Shown here in pieces: positions 17,319-25,587 of a stretch of 46,740 nt of DNA (its first letter is position 1; the number at the start of each line of letters is the position of its first letter). The DNA comes from Oligoflexales bacterium (GTDB taxonomy: Bacteria > Bdellovibrionota_B > Oligoflexia > Oligoflexales > RGVZ01), in NCBI GenBank assembly GCA_947445775.1, contig CANFEB010000018.1:1-46740 (forward strand), read 5' to 3'. Both the position numbers and the translations under genes were made by a program. The notes under the pieces are model-generated. The model did not search any database and was not told the origin of the DNA. It was given only the letters and a program-made list of their open reading frames with translations.

Positions 17319-17423
17319 GTGCACGGATCAAGGCATCGCCGCAAACACCCCAAAGGTCGTCGTAAAGTTGGTCGTAAGAAGCGCCGCATGATGAAGAAGC
17401 GTCGCGCACTACGGACGGTCTAA
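17319..17423 (+). CDS. Very basic 34-aa peptide, candidate small ribosome-associated protein
   Basis: GTG at 17319 has GGAG six bases upstream and opens a 34-codon frame ending at TAA 17421-17423. A textbook terminator follows 31 bases later, so this is a stand-alone transcription unit. More than half of the residues are Arg, Lys or His, in runs such as RHRRKHPKGRRKVGRKKRR followed by MMKKRRALR. It is not L34, L36 or S22. The spacing of basic residues around a two-residue hydrophobic step resembles the AURKAIP1/COX24 (mS38-like) mini-proteins found in bacteria, typically of about this size. That match is by eye only. Binding to rRNA or another nucleic acid is a fair inference from charge. The gene was easy to miss because of its length. 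Confidence 0.7.
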   Translation: MHGSRHRRKHPKGRRKVGRKKRRMMKKRRALRTV

Positions 17424-17454
17424 CCGACCTATCGCTTTCTGACTTTTTGAATGC

Positions 17455-17511
17455 AAAAGAACCCCCCGGCCAGGCTTCAAACCCTTGGTCCGGCCGGGGT
17501 TCTTTTTATTT
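17455..17511 (+). terminator. Strong intrinsic terminator after the 34-codon gene
   Basis: AAAAGAACCCC and CCGGCC on the left pair with GGCCGGGG and TTCTTTT on the right, around a 20-base loop and with a two-C bulge. The hairpin is followed by a T-rich tract. It separates the small basic gene from the Lon operon. Confidence 0.9.
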
Positions 17512-17605
17512 TTTACAAATGTTTTGCAATCCTTCCGCGGGCTTAGTAAGCTTGTTCAAAATTGCCAGTCAATTCGCCCAGTGAGGGCACTACCAAGGAC
17601 GGTAG

Positions 17606-17623
17606 GACCAATTTGAATCGGTC
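17606..17623. promoter_or_regulatory. Inverted repeat ahead of the Lon operon
   Basis: GACCAATT and AATCGGTC form a dyad with seven of eight pairs matching and a two-base centre. It ends 20 bases before the ATG at 17644 and just upstream of GGGAGG. It could be an operator half-site pair or a small leader structure. No regulator gene is adjacent. Confidence 0.4.
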
Positions 17624-17643
17624 TGCACAGGGAGGTTTGTGCG

Positions 17644-18369
17644 ATGCTGGATTTTATTTTTGCGTTGGAGCGTTTCATTCAAAAGTGGCCAGCGGCCACG
17701 CAGTTCACGATTTATCAGATCGCTGAACTGACTAAAACGCAGATCGCAGTCTCGGTGGACGCCCTCGCGGTGGCCCTGAACCGGGAACTCGATGTGCAGG
17801 ATGTCATCACCCTTGATGATGCCAAAAAGGCACTAGTCGACCTGGAAGACCGGATGCAGGTCCAGTTGGCCGCCCGCCGCAAGCGCGCTGACCAAAGGCG
17901 TGACCAGGCCGTGAATGCCTATGATTCGACCATGGAAAAGGTTCGCGTCCTGCAAATGGACAAGAATTGGCGTAATGCCTACAAGACCCTTGGCTATTTT
18001 GCGGGCCGCTTTGAGGCGGACCTTCCAGGGGAAATCCTGCTAACGATTTGCGGCGATTGCATTCGCCTTGGCGTCCGCGCCGGCGTCAATCTTCAGGAGC
18101 TGGGGCATTGGTTCAAAAAGGGATTGGACCTTTCGGTGACCAATCTATCCCGGGAGAGTATCGCAGAAGCCATTGATTTCATTGATGCCTATGGAGACAT
18201 GCTGGTGCAAAGCGGCGCGGCAGCCTCCCTGACCAACAGCAACTCTGGGCAGAGGCTGGTTAGCACAGCCCTTCAGTCGTTGGCCATGCCGGCAACTGAA
18301 TTCGAGCTGGCCGAGGAGTGGCGCACGGTTGCCGTCGGTTTTAATGTTGGAACGGTGGCGCTGAGCTGA
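17644..18369 (+). CDS. Hypothetical protein, first gene of the Lon operon
   Basis: The 241-aa product starts at ATG 17644 with GGGAGG about eight bases upstream. It is soluble and helical, with a charged coiled-coil-like stretch at about residues 68-100 (LEDRMQVQLAARRKRADQRRDQ). I do not recognise the family. The stop is one base from the start of the Lon-family protease gene, so the two are almost certainly cotranscribed and coupled. A role as adaptor, substrate or regulator of the protease is possible from this arrangement, but nothing in the sequence shows it. Confidence 0.75.
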   Translation: MLDFIFALERFIQKWPAATQFTIYQIAELTKTQIAVSVDALAVALNRELDVQDVITLDDAKKALVDLEDRMQVQLAARRKRADQRRDQAVNAYDSTMEKVRVLQMDKNWRNAYKTLGYFAGRFEADLPGEILLTICGDCIRLGVRAGVNLQELGHWFKKGLDLSVTNLSRESIAEAIDFIDAYGDMLVQSGAAASLTNSNSGQRLVSTALQSLAMPATEFELAEEWRTVAVGFNVGTVALS

Positions 18370-18370
18370 C

Positions 18371-20848
18371 ATGGCAATTCGCATTCCCAAGAAACGGCCG
18401 ACGGGCAAGAAGCTTTTGCCCGTCGCCCTGTCCACCGATCAGGTCTATGTGACCTGTTCCGAGGCATCGTTCAAGTTCAACAGCACCAAGACGGTTGAAT
18501 CAAACCACGAATTTATTGCGCAAAACCGCGCCGTGCGGGCGATTCACATGGGGCTCGGGATCAGGAAGCCTGGCTACAACATTTATGTTGCGGGCATTCA
18601 AGGCACGGGCAAAACCAGCGTCATCAAGACTTTCCTGGAAAAATGGTCCGCCGATGCAGCGCGTCCCAAGGACTGGATCTACGTTTTTGATTTTGCCCAG
18701 ACGGAACAGCCGAGAGCCATCACCATGGGACCTGGCGAGGGGCGCCGCCTGAAAAAAGCGATGGAGCATCTCGTCAAGACTTTGCGTTCCGAAATCACTT
18801 CGGCGTTGCAAAGCGAAGACTACGAAAATGCAGTCAATTCATATTTGTCGGCGTCGAATGAACGCAAATCAAAGCTTTTCAGTGACCTTGAAAAGCGGGC
18901 GAAGTCGTTGGATTTCGCCATCAAGTCGACACGGATGGGAATTGAAACCATTCCGATTTTTGAGGGGCGTCCCCTTACCGAAAAAGAATACTCTAAACTG
19001 AACGAGCCGCAGCGTGATGCTGTCGAAGACCGCAGATCGCAGTTGGAGCCAGAGGTTTTAGATTTCGCCCGCAAAGTCCGGGCCATCGAGCAAGAAACCA
19101 AGGACTACGTCGAACGCCTGCGCAACGAAATCGGTTCCCAAGTGGTGTCGGGGCAGCTTGATCCTGTGCGCCAAGAGTTTTCCGATAATGGGGCAGTGAT
19201 GGAGTTTCTGAAGAATGTCGAGACCGACATCCTCGAAAACCTGCTCGATTTTGTCGAAACAGATGAGCCTCAACCAGAACCTGCTCATGAAATGTTTTTG
19301 CCACCAGAGGAACGCGATCGGTTTCGTCGATACCGTATCAATGTTTTCGTGGACAACACATCCGCCAAGGGTGCCCCCGTTATCATTGAATCCAATCCAA
19401 CCTATTACAACCTGTTTGGGCGGATCGAAAAAAACGTCGAACACGGCATGTACCTGACAGATTTTACGATGATCAAGGCCGGTGCCGTCCACAAGGCCAA
19501 TGGTGGCTACCTGGTGCTCAATGCCCTCGATATATTCAAGCAAGGTTCAATCTGGGAAACCTTAAAGCGGGTTCTCAAAAATCGCCTAGGTTACATCGAG
19601 GACATGGGCGAGCAGTATTCCTTGTTGCCAACTTCTGGGCTTCGGCCCGAGCCAATTCCTTTGGATTTGAAAGTCATCTTGATCGGCAACGATGACATCT
19701 ACCATGTCCTTTTTGATGCCGATGAAGACTTTCACAAGATTTTCAAGATCAAGGCCGACTTCGACCACAAGATGGAACGTAACGAAAATAATATCAATTC
19801 TTACGCGTCGTTTATCGCAACACGCGCCAAGATTGAAAATCTTGTGCCGTTTGACCGGTCAGCAATCGCAAGTATCGTCGAATACGGATCCCGCCTGGTG
19901 GAGGATCAGCGCTTTCTGTCGACGCAGTTTGGCGAGTTGAAGGACTTGACCATTGAAGCCGACTTTATCGCTCGGGAGTTCGGGGCCAAAATGGTCGGGC
20001 GCAAGCATGTTGAGCAGGCTCTGGATGAAAAATACTTCAGGGTCAACCTGGTCGAAGAAAACCTGTTCAACATGGTTCGTAACGAGGACATCCTGCTGAC
20101 CGTCACGGGCGAGCAAGTGGGGCAGGTCAATGGTCTGGCCGTCTATGACATGGGTGACTACCAGTTCGGAAAACTTGGCAGGATCACCTGCACGACGACC
20201 ATCAGTCACGAAGGGGTCATCAACATTGAGCGCGCAAGCAAGCTCTCGGGGAAAATTCACGACAAGGGTGTTTTCATCTTGTCGGGCTTATTAAATTCCA
20301 TGCTTGGCAAGCATCGTCCCATTGGACTGGCGGCCAGCATTTGCTTTGAGCAATCTTATGGAATGATCGATGGCGACAGTGCCACGATGGCTGAATTTGT
20401 AGCCATTCTTAGTGCCCTGTCTGGGGTCGCCGTGCGCCAGAGTGTCGCCATGACCGGAAGTTTGAATCAGTTTGGCGAGGTTCAACCCATTGGTGGCGTG
20501 AATGAAAAGATTGAGGGTTTTTGGAGAACCTGCAAGATCCTGGGTCCTGAAAAGGGCGTCTTCACTTGTATGATTCCAAAGCAAAATATTTCCAATCTAG
20601 TTTTGGCTCGTGAAGCCCGCGCTGCTGTCGAGGCTGGGCGGTTAAAGATCATTCCCGTTGGCAACATTGTCGAGTCCTTTGAAATTGCGACGGGGATTCC
20701 GTTGGGTGTTGCAGATATCAAGTTGCTTCGCGAAGTCGAATTTGCGCACGGTTCAGCCCTGAAGTTGGCCCAAGAGCGCCTTGAGAAATTGCATCGCGAG
20801 CGGTTGAAGGATCGTGCCCCAGAGCGCAGCAAACGCAACAAGTCATGA
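18371..20848 (+). CDS. Lon-family ATP-dependent protease (AAA_32 type, LonH/YcbZ-like)
   Basis: The 825-aa product joins an AAA ATPase to a C-terminal Lon protease domain. Walker A is at residues 75-82 (GIQGTGKT). The protease domain has Ser670 in GDSAT and Lys713 in GGVNEKIEG; their 43-residue spacing equals that of the Ser-Lys dyad in E. coli Lon. The classic Lon N-terminal substrate domain is absent, and a coiled-coil insert lies between Walker A and the rest, as in the YcbZ/AAA_32 branch. It should degrade proteins in the cytoplasm; no membrane segment is evident. Its last bases overlap the EpmA-like gene (ATGA), implying coupled translation. Confidence 0.93.
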   Translation: MAIRIPKKRPTGKKLLPVALSTDQVYVTCSEASFKFNSTKTVESNHEFIAQNRAVRAIHMGLGIRKPGYNIYVAGIQGTGKTSVIKTFLEKWSADAARPKDWIYVFDFAQTEQPRAITMGPGEGRRLKKAMEHLVKTLRSEITSALQSEDYENAVNSYLSASNERKSKLFSDLEKRAKSLDFAIKSTRMGIETIPIFEGRPLTEKEYSKLNEPQRDAVEDRRSQLEPEVLDFARKVRAIEQETKDYVERLRNEIGSQVVSGQLDPVRQEFSDNGAVMEFLKNVETDILENLLDFVETDEPQPEPAHEMFLPPEERDRFRRYRINVFVDNTSAKGAPVIIESNPTYYNLFGRIEKNVEHGMYLTDFTMIKAGAVHKANGGYLVLNALDIFKQGSIWETLKRVLKNRLGYIEDMGEQYSLLPTSGLRPEPIPLDLKVILIGNDDIYHVLFDADEDFHKIFKIKADFDHKMERNENNINSYASFIATRAKIENLVPFDRSAIASIVEYGSRLVEDQRFLSTQFGELKDLTIEADFIAREFGAKMVGRKHVEQALDEKYFRVNLVEENLFNMVRNEDILLTVTGEQVGQVNGLAVYDMGDYQFGKLGRITCTTTISHEGVINIERASKLSGKIHDKGVFILSGLLNSMLGKHRPIGLAASICFEQSYGMIDGDSATMAEFVAILSALSGVAVRQSVAMTGSLNQFGEVQPIGGVNEKIEGFWRTCKILGPEKGVFTCMIPKQNISNLVLAREARAAVEAGRLKIIPVGNIVESFEIATGIPLGVADIKLLREVEFAHGSALKLAQERLEKLHRERLKDRAPERSKRNKS

Positions 20849-21837
20849 TCGCAGAATTCCACTTACGAGCCGTATTGCGGCGAGCGATCCGTGATTTTTT
20901 CGATGCCGGTGCCTACCTTGAAGTCGAGACACCATGCCTTGTCCGCACCCCCGGAACCGAGGTCTATCTAAATTACTTTCAGACGGCCTGGGAATCCCTC
21001 GCCGGAGAACACGAAGATCTCTATTTGCGGTCGAGCCCTGAGTTGCACATGAAGCAAATCCTGGCCAGCGGTGCTCGCAAGATTTATCAGATCGGTCCGT
21101 GTTTTCGCAATCGCGGCGAAATAGGTCCCTGGCATCATCCAGAATTCTCGATGCTGGAGTGGTACCGTTGCGGCGCCACCTATGAAGATTTGATGGCAGA
21201 GACGGCTGATCTTTTGCGCCATTGCGTGTCGGCGATGAAGCGGGCAGGGGTTGCTGAAAATGCTGGGCCAGTGATTCCGGCGACAATTCCCAAATTTACC
21301 CTGGCCTCGGCCTTCAGCGAGTTTGCTGGGGTTGAGTTACTTGACATGGACACGGGCCTCGCAGCGCAGGCCAAAACAGCTGGCGTGGTGTCCATGCGTG
21401 GCGACGAGGATTTCGATACGGCCTTTTTCAAAATTTTATTGGAAAAAATTGAGCCTGCCTTGGCAAAATTCCCGGTTGCGATCCTATGTGATTATCCCGC
21501 CTCTCAGGCTGCACTGGCCGTGGTGTCAGATGGCGTTGCCAAGCGGTTCGAATTTTTTGTGCATGGCATTGAGTTGAGCAATGCTTTTTTGGAATTGCCG
21601 GGTCGGGCTGCGAATGAGGCGCGCATCCTGCAAAGCTTCGCCAAGCGCGCGGAAGCCGGCCTGCCAGCCGTACCGCAGGACACTGATTTTCTTGAGGCCA
21701 TGTCGGTGGACATTCCCCAATGTGCCGGCAACGCGATGGGCTTTGATCGTTTGTTGGCACTTCTTTGCGGCGATGCTGCCATTGACCGAGTGGTTCCGTT
21801 TCGGCGGGCCTCGGTTTGGCGCAGCTATAGATCGTAG
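20845..21837 (+). CDS. epmA: EF-P lysine aminoacylase EpmA-like (GenX/PoxA)
   Basis: The 330-aa product is a stand-alone class II lysyl-tRNA synthetase catalytic core without the N-terminal anticodon-binding domain. It shows LYLRSSPELHMKQILASG, IYQIGPCFRNR (motif 2) and AMGFDRLLALLCG (motif 3). EpmA attaches (R)-beta-lysine to the conserved lysine of elongation factor P, helping translation of polyproline. Neither epmB (the lysine 2,3-aminomutase partner) nor efp is in this window, so whether the full modification pathway exists cannot be judged here. Start ATG overlaps the Lon-family stop by four bases. Confidence 0.9.
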   Translation: MIAEFHLRAVLRRAIRDFFDAGAYLEVETPCLVRTPGTEVYLNYFQTAWESLAGEHEDLYLRSSPELHMKQILASGARKIYQIGPCFRNRGEIGPWHHPEFSMLEWYRCGATYEDLMAETADLLRHCVSAMKRAGVAENAGPVIPATIPKFTLASAFSEFAGVELLDMDTGLAAQAKTAGVVSMRGDEDFDTAFFKILLEKIEPALAKFPVAILCDYPASQAALAVVSDGVAKRFEFFVHGIELSNAFLELPGRAANEARILQSFAKRAEAGLPAVPQDTDFLEAMSVDIPQCAGNAMGFDRLLALLCGDAAIDRVVPFRRASVWRSYRS

Positions 21838-21862
21838 CAATATCTCTGACCTCTGGTGATGA

Positions 21863-23224
21863 ATGAATTTTAGCGCCTCCCAAAACCGGATTCTATGGAG
21901 CAGGTTTCTGACCCATGGAGGGGATCAGTCTTGGAGCTTTGGGCTTCCATTGGCGCTGGTAAATACTGTTCCGGGTGGGATTGGATCCGTTGCCCTTTTT
22001 TATTTGATCGTTCGTGTCGTCCATATGCTGCTTATTACTCGTGTGTGTGGACTCATGGATCGGTGGGACCGCCTTGTTACTGCAAGGATCGGAATTGGCG
22101 CGCAAACATTTGGAGTGATGCTATCAATCATCGCACTTCATTTATTTCCAAAATTTCATACAGGCGTATTTTTATGGTCCGAGGCCCCAATTCAGGTCAT
22201 TGGGCCCTTTGTTCTGATCACCATTGGTGGAATTGCTGCAGCCCTAGGCGGGACGTTAATGGAAGTTACCGTGTCTCAGGATTGGATTCCGATGGTGGTT
22301 GGCAAGCAGGGTCTTGGCAAGGTGAACAGCCGCCTCAAACAGATTGATCTCTTTACCGAACTAATCGCTCCGGTGGTTGCGGGTCTGCTGCTGACGACAT
22401 TCAGATCCACCGACGCCCTGCCTGGCATCTATATCATTGCGGCATGGAATTTTTTTTCATTCGTCCCAGAGTACCGACTTTTGAAGTCGGTGTATGACCG
22501 TGAGAAGCGCCATGGCGGTGATGCCTTTCGCCCGCCGAGTCCGGTGCCCCGGCAGAATTTTTTGGATGGTATCAGGAAAGGTTGGCTGGAATTTTTGCGT
22601 CAGCCCGCCGCTGGGTCCATGATTTCCTATTCATTGCTTTGGTTGACCATCTTGAGTCCACACGGAGTATTGCTGACGGGTTGGTTGACCGCCAACTGGA
22701 ATGTTTCTGAATTAGCGGTGGGAATATTCAGGGGGATGGGCGCGATTTTTGGTCTGTTGGCAACCGTTTTATTTCCTGTGGCCATTCGATATTTTTCTCT
22801 GGTGTCAGCAACTAGACTTTTCATTTTATGGGAAGCGTTTTGCCTTGCCGGTGCAGGTTGTGCTTTTGCTCTGGGGCAGGAGGCGGTCATGTTGTTTGCC
22901 GCGCTGATACTTATGTCTCGAATTGGCCTCTACGGATTTTCTCTCGGAGAGACTGAGATCCGTCAGATTTTAATTCCAGCTGAATCCAAAGGGCGAGTGA
23001 ATGGATTCGCCCAATCGTTGACAAGCCTAGCAACGATTGGGGTGTATGCGGCCGGTACTGGCGTTGTAAATGGCCGGGGCTTTAATGTTCTGGTTTTCGC
23101 ATCAATCGGATTCGTGGTTCTTGGCGCCGCCCTCTTTTTCTGGTGGTCCATAACGGGCTCTGCTTCGTTAAAAATCCTGTCCGGCCCGGGCTCCGCGATC
23201 AAAAACGACTTTGCCAGCGAGTAA
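21863..23224 (+). CDS. Ferroportin-family (SLC40) metal exporter
   Basis: The 453-aa product is a polytopic MFS-fold protein of about 12 helices. Ferroportin features are visible: Thr17 and Asp21 in LTHGGD, Asn196, Ser199 and Phe200 in WNFFSF, and a late signature SRIGLYGFSLGETEIRQ followed by ESKGRVNGFAQ. From memory, the substrate-site residues of the Bdellovibrio ferroportin (Thr20, Asp24, Asn196, Ser199, Phe200) occupy the same positions apart from an N-terminal offset of three. The expected role is export of Fe(II) or similar divalent metal across the inner membrane. It lies 25 bases after epmA, probably in the same operon, and its 3' end overlaps the convergent amidohydrolase gene by 57 bases. 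Confidence 0.87.
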   Translation: MNFSASQNRILWSRFLTHGGDQSWSFGLPLALVNTVPGGIGSVALFYLIVRVVHMLLITRVCGLMDRWDRLVTARIGIGAQTFGVMLSIIALHLFPKFHTGVFLWSEAPIQVIGPFVLITIGGIAAALGGTLMEVTVSQDWIPMVVGKQGLGKVNSRLKQIDLFTELIAPVVAGLLLTTFRSTDALPGIYIIAAWNFFSFVPEYRLLKSVYDREKRHGGDAFRPPSPVPRQNFLDGIRKGWLEFLRQPAAGSMISYSLLWLTILSPHGVLLTGWLTANWNVSELAVGIFRGMGAIFGLLATVLFPVAIRYFSLVSATRLFILWEAFCLAGAGCAFALGQEAVMLFAALILMSRIGLYGFSLGETEIRQILIPAESKGRVNGFAQSLTSLATIGVYAAGTGVVNGRGFNVLVFASIGFVVLGAALFFWWSITGSASLKILSGPGSAIKNDFASE

Positions 23225-24406
23225 CGTCATTTCGCATTCCAGCGCTTGTTTGCCAAACCGGCGTTTGCCAGCAACGTCAAGAAATCCTGATTGCTCATTA
23301 CGTACACGTAAAACTGCGATATCTGCGGCGCTGCCGATCCCCATGTGGCCCAACTCTGGGCGGCCGATTTCCCGTGCTGCTTGGCTGGTTGTCATCGCAA
23401 TCACCTGATTAACAGTCAAACCAATGCTGATCATCTTGCCCATCACGTTGGGCAAATCACGCATCGCGCTGTTCATGCTGCCGGTATGAAGGTCAGAACT
23501 GATGGCGTCTGGATAAAATCCCTGACGCACCGCAGGGACAGCCTGATTGAAAGCAAAGCTGCCGCCGCCATGGCCTAGGTCGAACAAAATTCCGCGTTCA
23601 CGGGCCTTGCGCACTGCGTCGCGCACCTTGCCATCCTCGCCAACAATCGTCATGCGCCCAGGAGTATTGCCATACATGTGCGTAAAAATGTCGCCGGGAC
23701 GCATATATTCCAGCATCAGTTTTTCCAGGGGGAGCGGTGGCGTGGCGTGGCCAAAGTCGACCATGACTTTAATTTTTGCCAGCCTCGCCGCCTCGACTGA
23801 GCGCAAAGTAGGTTCCCAGTTGCCTGTGGCAAAATGGGCTAATTTAATTCCGACGATCAGATCGCGATTGTTGTTGGCCACTTCAGCGGTCTTGGCAGCC
23901 GACATGTCGTCCAATTCCTGCTGATCGGTTTCGCTGCCGTGCATGCCTTCCCCGATGATATTCAGGAAAGCTAAAATACGCGTTCTTGACTGAGAAATAG
24001 TCTGGCGTTTGAAAACGTCGAAATTGCGCCATCCCGAGCTACCGGCATCCACCATGGTGGTGACCCCGGTGCGAAACGAGAAAGCGTCAGGGGGCAAGGC
24101 TGCAAATCCGTTCCGAAGGCCGCCCTTGGGATCGCTCCCGTGAAAAACATGAACGTGTGCGTCGATTAAACCAGGAACCACTAAGAGTCCGCGGACATCG
24201 ACAACGGCAGTGGCTGCCGTTGCAGGAATCGAAGCGGCTATTTTGGCGACTTTTCCGTCTTTGATGGCGACATCGCGTTTTCCGTCAATGTAGTTCGCCG
24301 TATCAATGACACGGCCCCCCTTGAGAATCATGTCAAAATCAGCGGCTATGAGCGAATTGGAAAGGCAAAGGGTGGCTGCGACAAATGCAAAGCGCAAAAA
24401 TATCAT
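23168..24406 (-). CDS. Exported amidohydrolase/deacetylase family metallohydrolase
   Basis: I set the start at ATG 24406, preceded by AGGAG, giving 412 aa with a signal peptide (FLRFAFVAATLCLSNSLIAA) and probable cleavage after SLIAA. The mature protein has the composite-domain amidohydrolase layout: ILKGGRVIDTANYIDGKRD at the N-terminus, the metal motif HVHVFHGSDPKGG, TTMVDAGSSGWRNFDVF, and AAREIGRPELGHMGIGSAADIAVL near the C-terminus. It fits the COG3964 group, which includes dihydroorotase-like and N-acyl deacetylase enzymes; the substrate is unknown. Export to the periplasm is unusual for the group's cytosolic members. A longer frame beginning at 24508 is possible but lacks support. Confidence 0.85.
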   Translation of the reverse strand: MIFLRFAFVAATLCLSNSLIAADFDMILKGGRVIDTANYIDGKRDVAIKDGKVAKIAASIPATAATAVVDVRGLLVVPGLIDAHVHVFHGSDPKGGLRNGFAALPPDAFSFRTGVTTMVDAGSSGWRNFDVFKRQTISQSRTRILAFLNIIGEGMHGSETDQQELDDMSAAKTAEVANNNRDLIVGIKLAHFATGNWEPTLRSVEAARLAKIKVMVDFGHATPPLPLEKLMLEYMRPGDIFTHMYGNTPGRMTIVGEDGKVRDAVRKARERGILFDLGHGGGSFAFNQAVPAVRQGFYPDAISSDLHTGSMNSAMRDLPNVMGKMISIGLTVNQVIAMTTSQAAREIGRPELGHMGIGSAADIAVLRVRNEQSGFLDVAGKRRFGKQALECEMTLLAGKVVFDRGARAGQDF

Positions 24407-24491
24407 ACGGACTCCTGTGGATGCTGCCGCAAATTCTGGCGTTTTTGAAAGTCGGAAAACACGATCCAGACGGCTATGACGAGTTGGTATT

Positions 24492-24981
24492 TTATAGGAC
24501 AGATGCAATCAAGGGAATTTTTAAGGCGCTCCGACGTGTCTGAGATTTAAGTTCCTGTTCGGCAGCAGCTTGATTGTGGCGACGACACCGCAAGGTCAAA
24601 TTATCTTCGCTATGATCGCCGCCGCGACACCACGCTTTAATGTGGTCAGTTGCTTGGGAGGGATCATTCTAGCATCGATTGCTCAGGGCAGCGGCTGCCG
24701 CCGGGATGCTTCCACATGCATTGGCCACGGTCGCGAAGCCATACTGCGTGTCGAATCGCTGATGGAATTGCCGGACGAGATGGGGATTTTTTGGTTGGAC
24801 TTTGATCGCCATTCCCCGGGGAAGCGAGGTCGGAGACCGCTTCTCCCTCGGCCTCAGTCTCTACTTCGGCAGAGGCTTCCTTCTCTGAGGAAGGAGAGTT
24901 TTCTGCGTGTGCCTTCGCCCGTTCGGCTTTCCTTAGTGGGTCACGTTTATCCAGCAAATCTTCGAGGGCTTTAACCAGAAT
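24492..24981 (-). pseudogene. Frameshifted HNH endonuclease relic
   Basis: The minus strand first reads LVKALEDLLDKRDPLRKAERAKA, then a charged linker and RPAIPSAIRHAVWLRDRGQCMWKHPGG, ending at a TGA near 24661. A second frame continues with DHIKAWCRGGDHSEDNLTLRCRRHNQAAAEQE and stops at 24492. Together they give an HNH domain in which the zinc-type Cys, the DH-I and the final HN are present but in two frames, so at least one indel separates them. A TAG sits just upstream of LVKAL, and I see no clear upstream coding, so the 5' half is also lost or decayed (24982-25127 holds no gene). Similar HNH relics recur in Bdellovibrio-like genomes. It is probably nonfunctional. Confidence 0.75.
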
Positions 24982-25127
24982 CTAGGGCAGCGACGGTATG
25001 CGACCGCCGCCCCCATTTCGCCGACAAGTTGCCTCTAGATGTCACGGCCAAGACATCAAATGCCGCTTCACGACTCCGCTAGTTTGACGGCAACCTCTGT
25101 GCAGATCGAGACGTTTAAGCCGCGATT

Positions 25128-25151
25128 GAGGTCGCTATGGAGGTCGCTACA
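25128..25151 (+). repeat. Tandem 12-bp duplication carrying the ribosome site
   Basis: GAGGTCGCTATG is followed directly by GAGGTCGCTACA, two copies differing in two bases. The second copy provides GGAGG eight bases before the ATG at 25152. The first copy carries an upstream ATG in the same frame, six codons before the second. Confidence 0.8.
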
Positions 25152-25421
25152 ATGGTGATGTTTGATTTGAAGTTTTGGTCAGGGGCGATGCTTCTAATGT
25201 TTTATGCGGCCATGAGGCACCAGTCTGTTGCCAGGGACCTTGCAACAGCTCTTGATCGTGCTGCGCAATCTGAGTCTGCCTACGTTAATTGCATCAAAGG
25301 GCAAACCCAATCTGCCAAAAATGCCAGTCAATGCGATCAGGGAAAATTTGCTGCTGCCCGGACAATCTCCCGGCGCAGTGGTGTGGAAATCATATTTCGT
25401 GAAAAACCGGCGGGAGGATAA
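25152..25421 (+). CDS. Small membrane-anchored protein, TadE/pseudopilin-like position
   Basis: The 89-aa product starts at ATG 25152 (GGAGG upstream). Residues about 3-22 form one hydrophobic helix (FDLKFWSGAMLLMFYAAM). A polar alpha-helical region follows with two Cys (CIKG and CDQGK, 15 residues apart) that could form a disulfide outside the membrane. The layout, a short N-terminal TM helix then a helix and small tail, is that of TadE/TadF-like minor pilins. There is no recognised family signature, so the name is only a comparison. It is the first gene of a tight four-gene operon. Confidence 0.6.
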   Translation: MVMFDLKFWSGAMLLMFYAAMRHQSVARDLATALDRAAQSESAYVNCIKGQTQSAKNASQCDQGKFAAARTISRRSGVEIIFREKPAGG

Positions 25422-25425
25422 TCGA

Positions 25426-25587
25426 ATGGAAATGTTTTGCGCGTCCATGGTGGCGGTCTTTATTTTTAAAATCTGGTTTATCGACTGGGCCGTTGTGACC
25501 TCGCGTCTAGCCTCGTCGATGAATGAGGTGTCGGCGGAGGCCACGGCTTCTGGGGAAAACGATTTTATAAGTGAATCCCAGCCGTGA
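25426..25587 (+). CDS. Tiny membrane protein (53 aa)
   Basis: ATG 25426 follows the previous stop by four bases. The product has one hydrophobic N-terminal helix (MVAVFIFKIWFIDWAVV) and a short acidic tail (SEATASGENDF). The TGA overlaps the start of the next gene (ATGA), suggesting translational coupling. It is too short for family assignment; a minor-pilin-like or small TM accessory role is possible from position only. The overlap and the conserved layout with its neighbour argue that it is translated. Confidence 0.55.
   Translation: MEMFCASMVAVFIFKIWFIDWAVVTSRLASSMNEVSAEATASGENDFISESQP

Noticed and set aside
17194-17409. Longer N-terminus of the HAMP membrane protein
   Set aside because: The ATG at 17193 has a full AAGGAGG site, and the extension would run across the 34-codon gene.
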